Assembly (NCBI RefSeq): GCF_014648695.1
Contig: NZ_BMRP01000001.1
Location: 309,908 to 373,907, forward strand
Origin: Streptomyces albospinus
GTDB taxonomy: Bacteria > Actinomycetota > Actinomycetes > Streptomycetales > Streptomycetaceae
Direction: 5' to 3'
Length of the DNA stretch: 64,000 bases
Program-made: the position numbers and the translations under genes
Shown: positions 63,784 through 64,000 of the stretch, in pieces
Numbering within the stretch: the stretch's first letter is position 1
Layout of the letters: each line of letters opens with the position of its first letter
The notes under the pieces: generated by a model
Database searches by the model: none
The model's input: the letters and a program-made list of their open reading frames with translations, nothing else
What the model was told of the DNA's origin: nothing

Positions 63784-64000
63784 ATGGACGACAAGCGTGC
63801 TCTTCTCTTGAAATTGCTGACCGCCGTACAGCAGCAGGCAGTTCCCGCCGCTCCGGATACTCCGGAAACCGCGGATATCGCGGTCGTCGGACTGGCCGGG
63901 CGTTACCCCTCGGCGCGCACACCGGATGAGCTGTGGCGCAATGTCGTCGACGGTGAGAACTGCATCAGTGAGGTACCCGCCGACCGCTGGGACGTGGCGG
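63784..64000 (+). CDS. Polyketide synthase, N-terminus with ketosynthase domain (runs off window)
   Basis: Only 72 codons are visible. The ATG at 63784 has GAAGG eight bases upstream. A short helical N-terminal segment (MDDKRALLLKLLTAVQQQ) is followed at once by the start of a ketosynthase domain: DIAVVGLAGRYPSARTPDEL, then WRNVVDGENCISEVPADRWD. There is no loading module, so chain initiation must come from elsewhere, possibly the KAS III-like protein. The GRYPxA form and ENCISEVPADRW are more like trans-AT, iterative or hybrid PKSs than standard modular macrolide KS domains. Catalytic Cys and later domains are outside the window. Confidence 0.88.
   Translation, partial: MDDKRALLLKLLTAVQQQAVPAAPDTPETADIAVVGLAGRYPSARTPDELWRNVVDGENCISEVPADRWDVA

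Overview
This window is high-GC Streptomyces-type chromosome. The signs are pervasive G/C third positions, frequent GTG/TTG starts, a conservon (cvnA-D) operon, a sigma-R-type promoter before rpmE, and a core block whose order matches what is known for Streptomyces: argS-like, lysA, hom, thrC, thrB, rho, LCP protein, rpmE, prfA, prmC, sua5, PTP-like, glyA, wecA/tagO-like, atpIBEFHAGDC, DUF2550.

Layout. 1-9.1 kb: a secreted GH25 lysozyme (cut by the window edge), a MarR regulator, a PP2C-like phosphatase, then a conservon signalling operon ending in a StyA-type flavin monooxygenase. 9.1-12.5 kb: a small conserved protein, a TetR regulator, and two divergent diiron (AurF-like and ferritin-like) proteins. 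12.5-18.2 kb, all leftward: alpha/beta hydrolase, ABC ATPase, HD-domain protein, and an overlapping penicillin-binding protein/FtsW-RodA pair, with two unusual non-coding repeats between genes. 18.6-25 kb: a cytochrome P450, then a NarL-type two-component system feeding a lipoprotein-ABC ATPase-ABC permease operon.

25.1-30.5 kb is an accessory island abutting a tRNA-Arg(CCG) gene. It holds small Streptomyces-specific proteins (DUF6083-like, a secreted protein, a shortened DUF6232-like protein), a GNAT enzyme, and the dead remains of an integrative element: an excisionase with an in-frame stop and a tyrosine integrase with an internal deletion, a stop and a frameshift. 30.7-57.7 kb is the conserved core: aspartate-family amino acid synthesis (lysine, threonine), transcription termination (rho), translation (L31, RF1, RF modification, tRNA t6A), cell-envelope polymer assembly (LCP ligase, WecA/TagO-like transferase), glycine/one-carbon metabolism and the complete F1Fo ATP synthase.

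Right after the ATP synthase/DUF2550 genes the content changes to a biosynthetic gene cluster. Six leftward genes, each overlapping the next by a few bases (3-hydroxyacyl-CoA dehydrogenase, O-methyltransferase, acyl carrier protein, acyl-CoA dehydrogenase, a KAS III-like protein, FkbH-like HAD protein), are the methoxymalonyl-ACP extender-unit set plus one extra ketosynthase-like gene. Across a ~900-bp gene-free divergent region carrying a 24-bp tandem repeat, a polyketide synthase starts and runs off the right edge. The most interesting leads are this cluster, the Ser-for-Cys tyrosine-phosphatase homologue, the synthetase-like protein lacking its catalytic core, the decayed integrative element, and the non-coding repeats at 13.65-13.77 kb, 14.64-14.70 kb and 63.61-63.66 kb.
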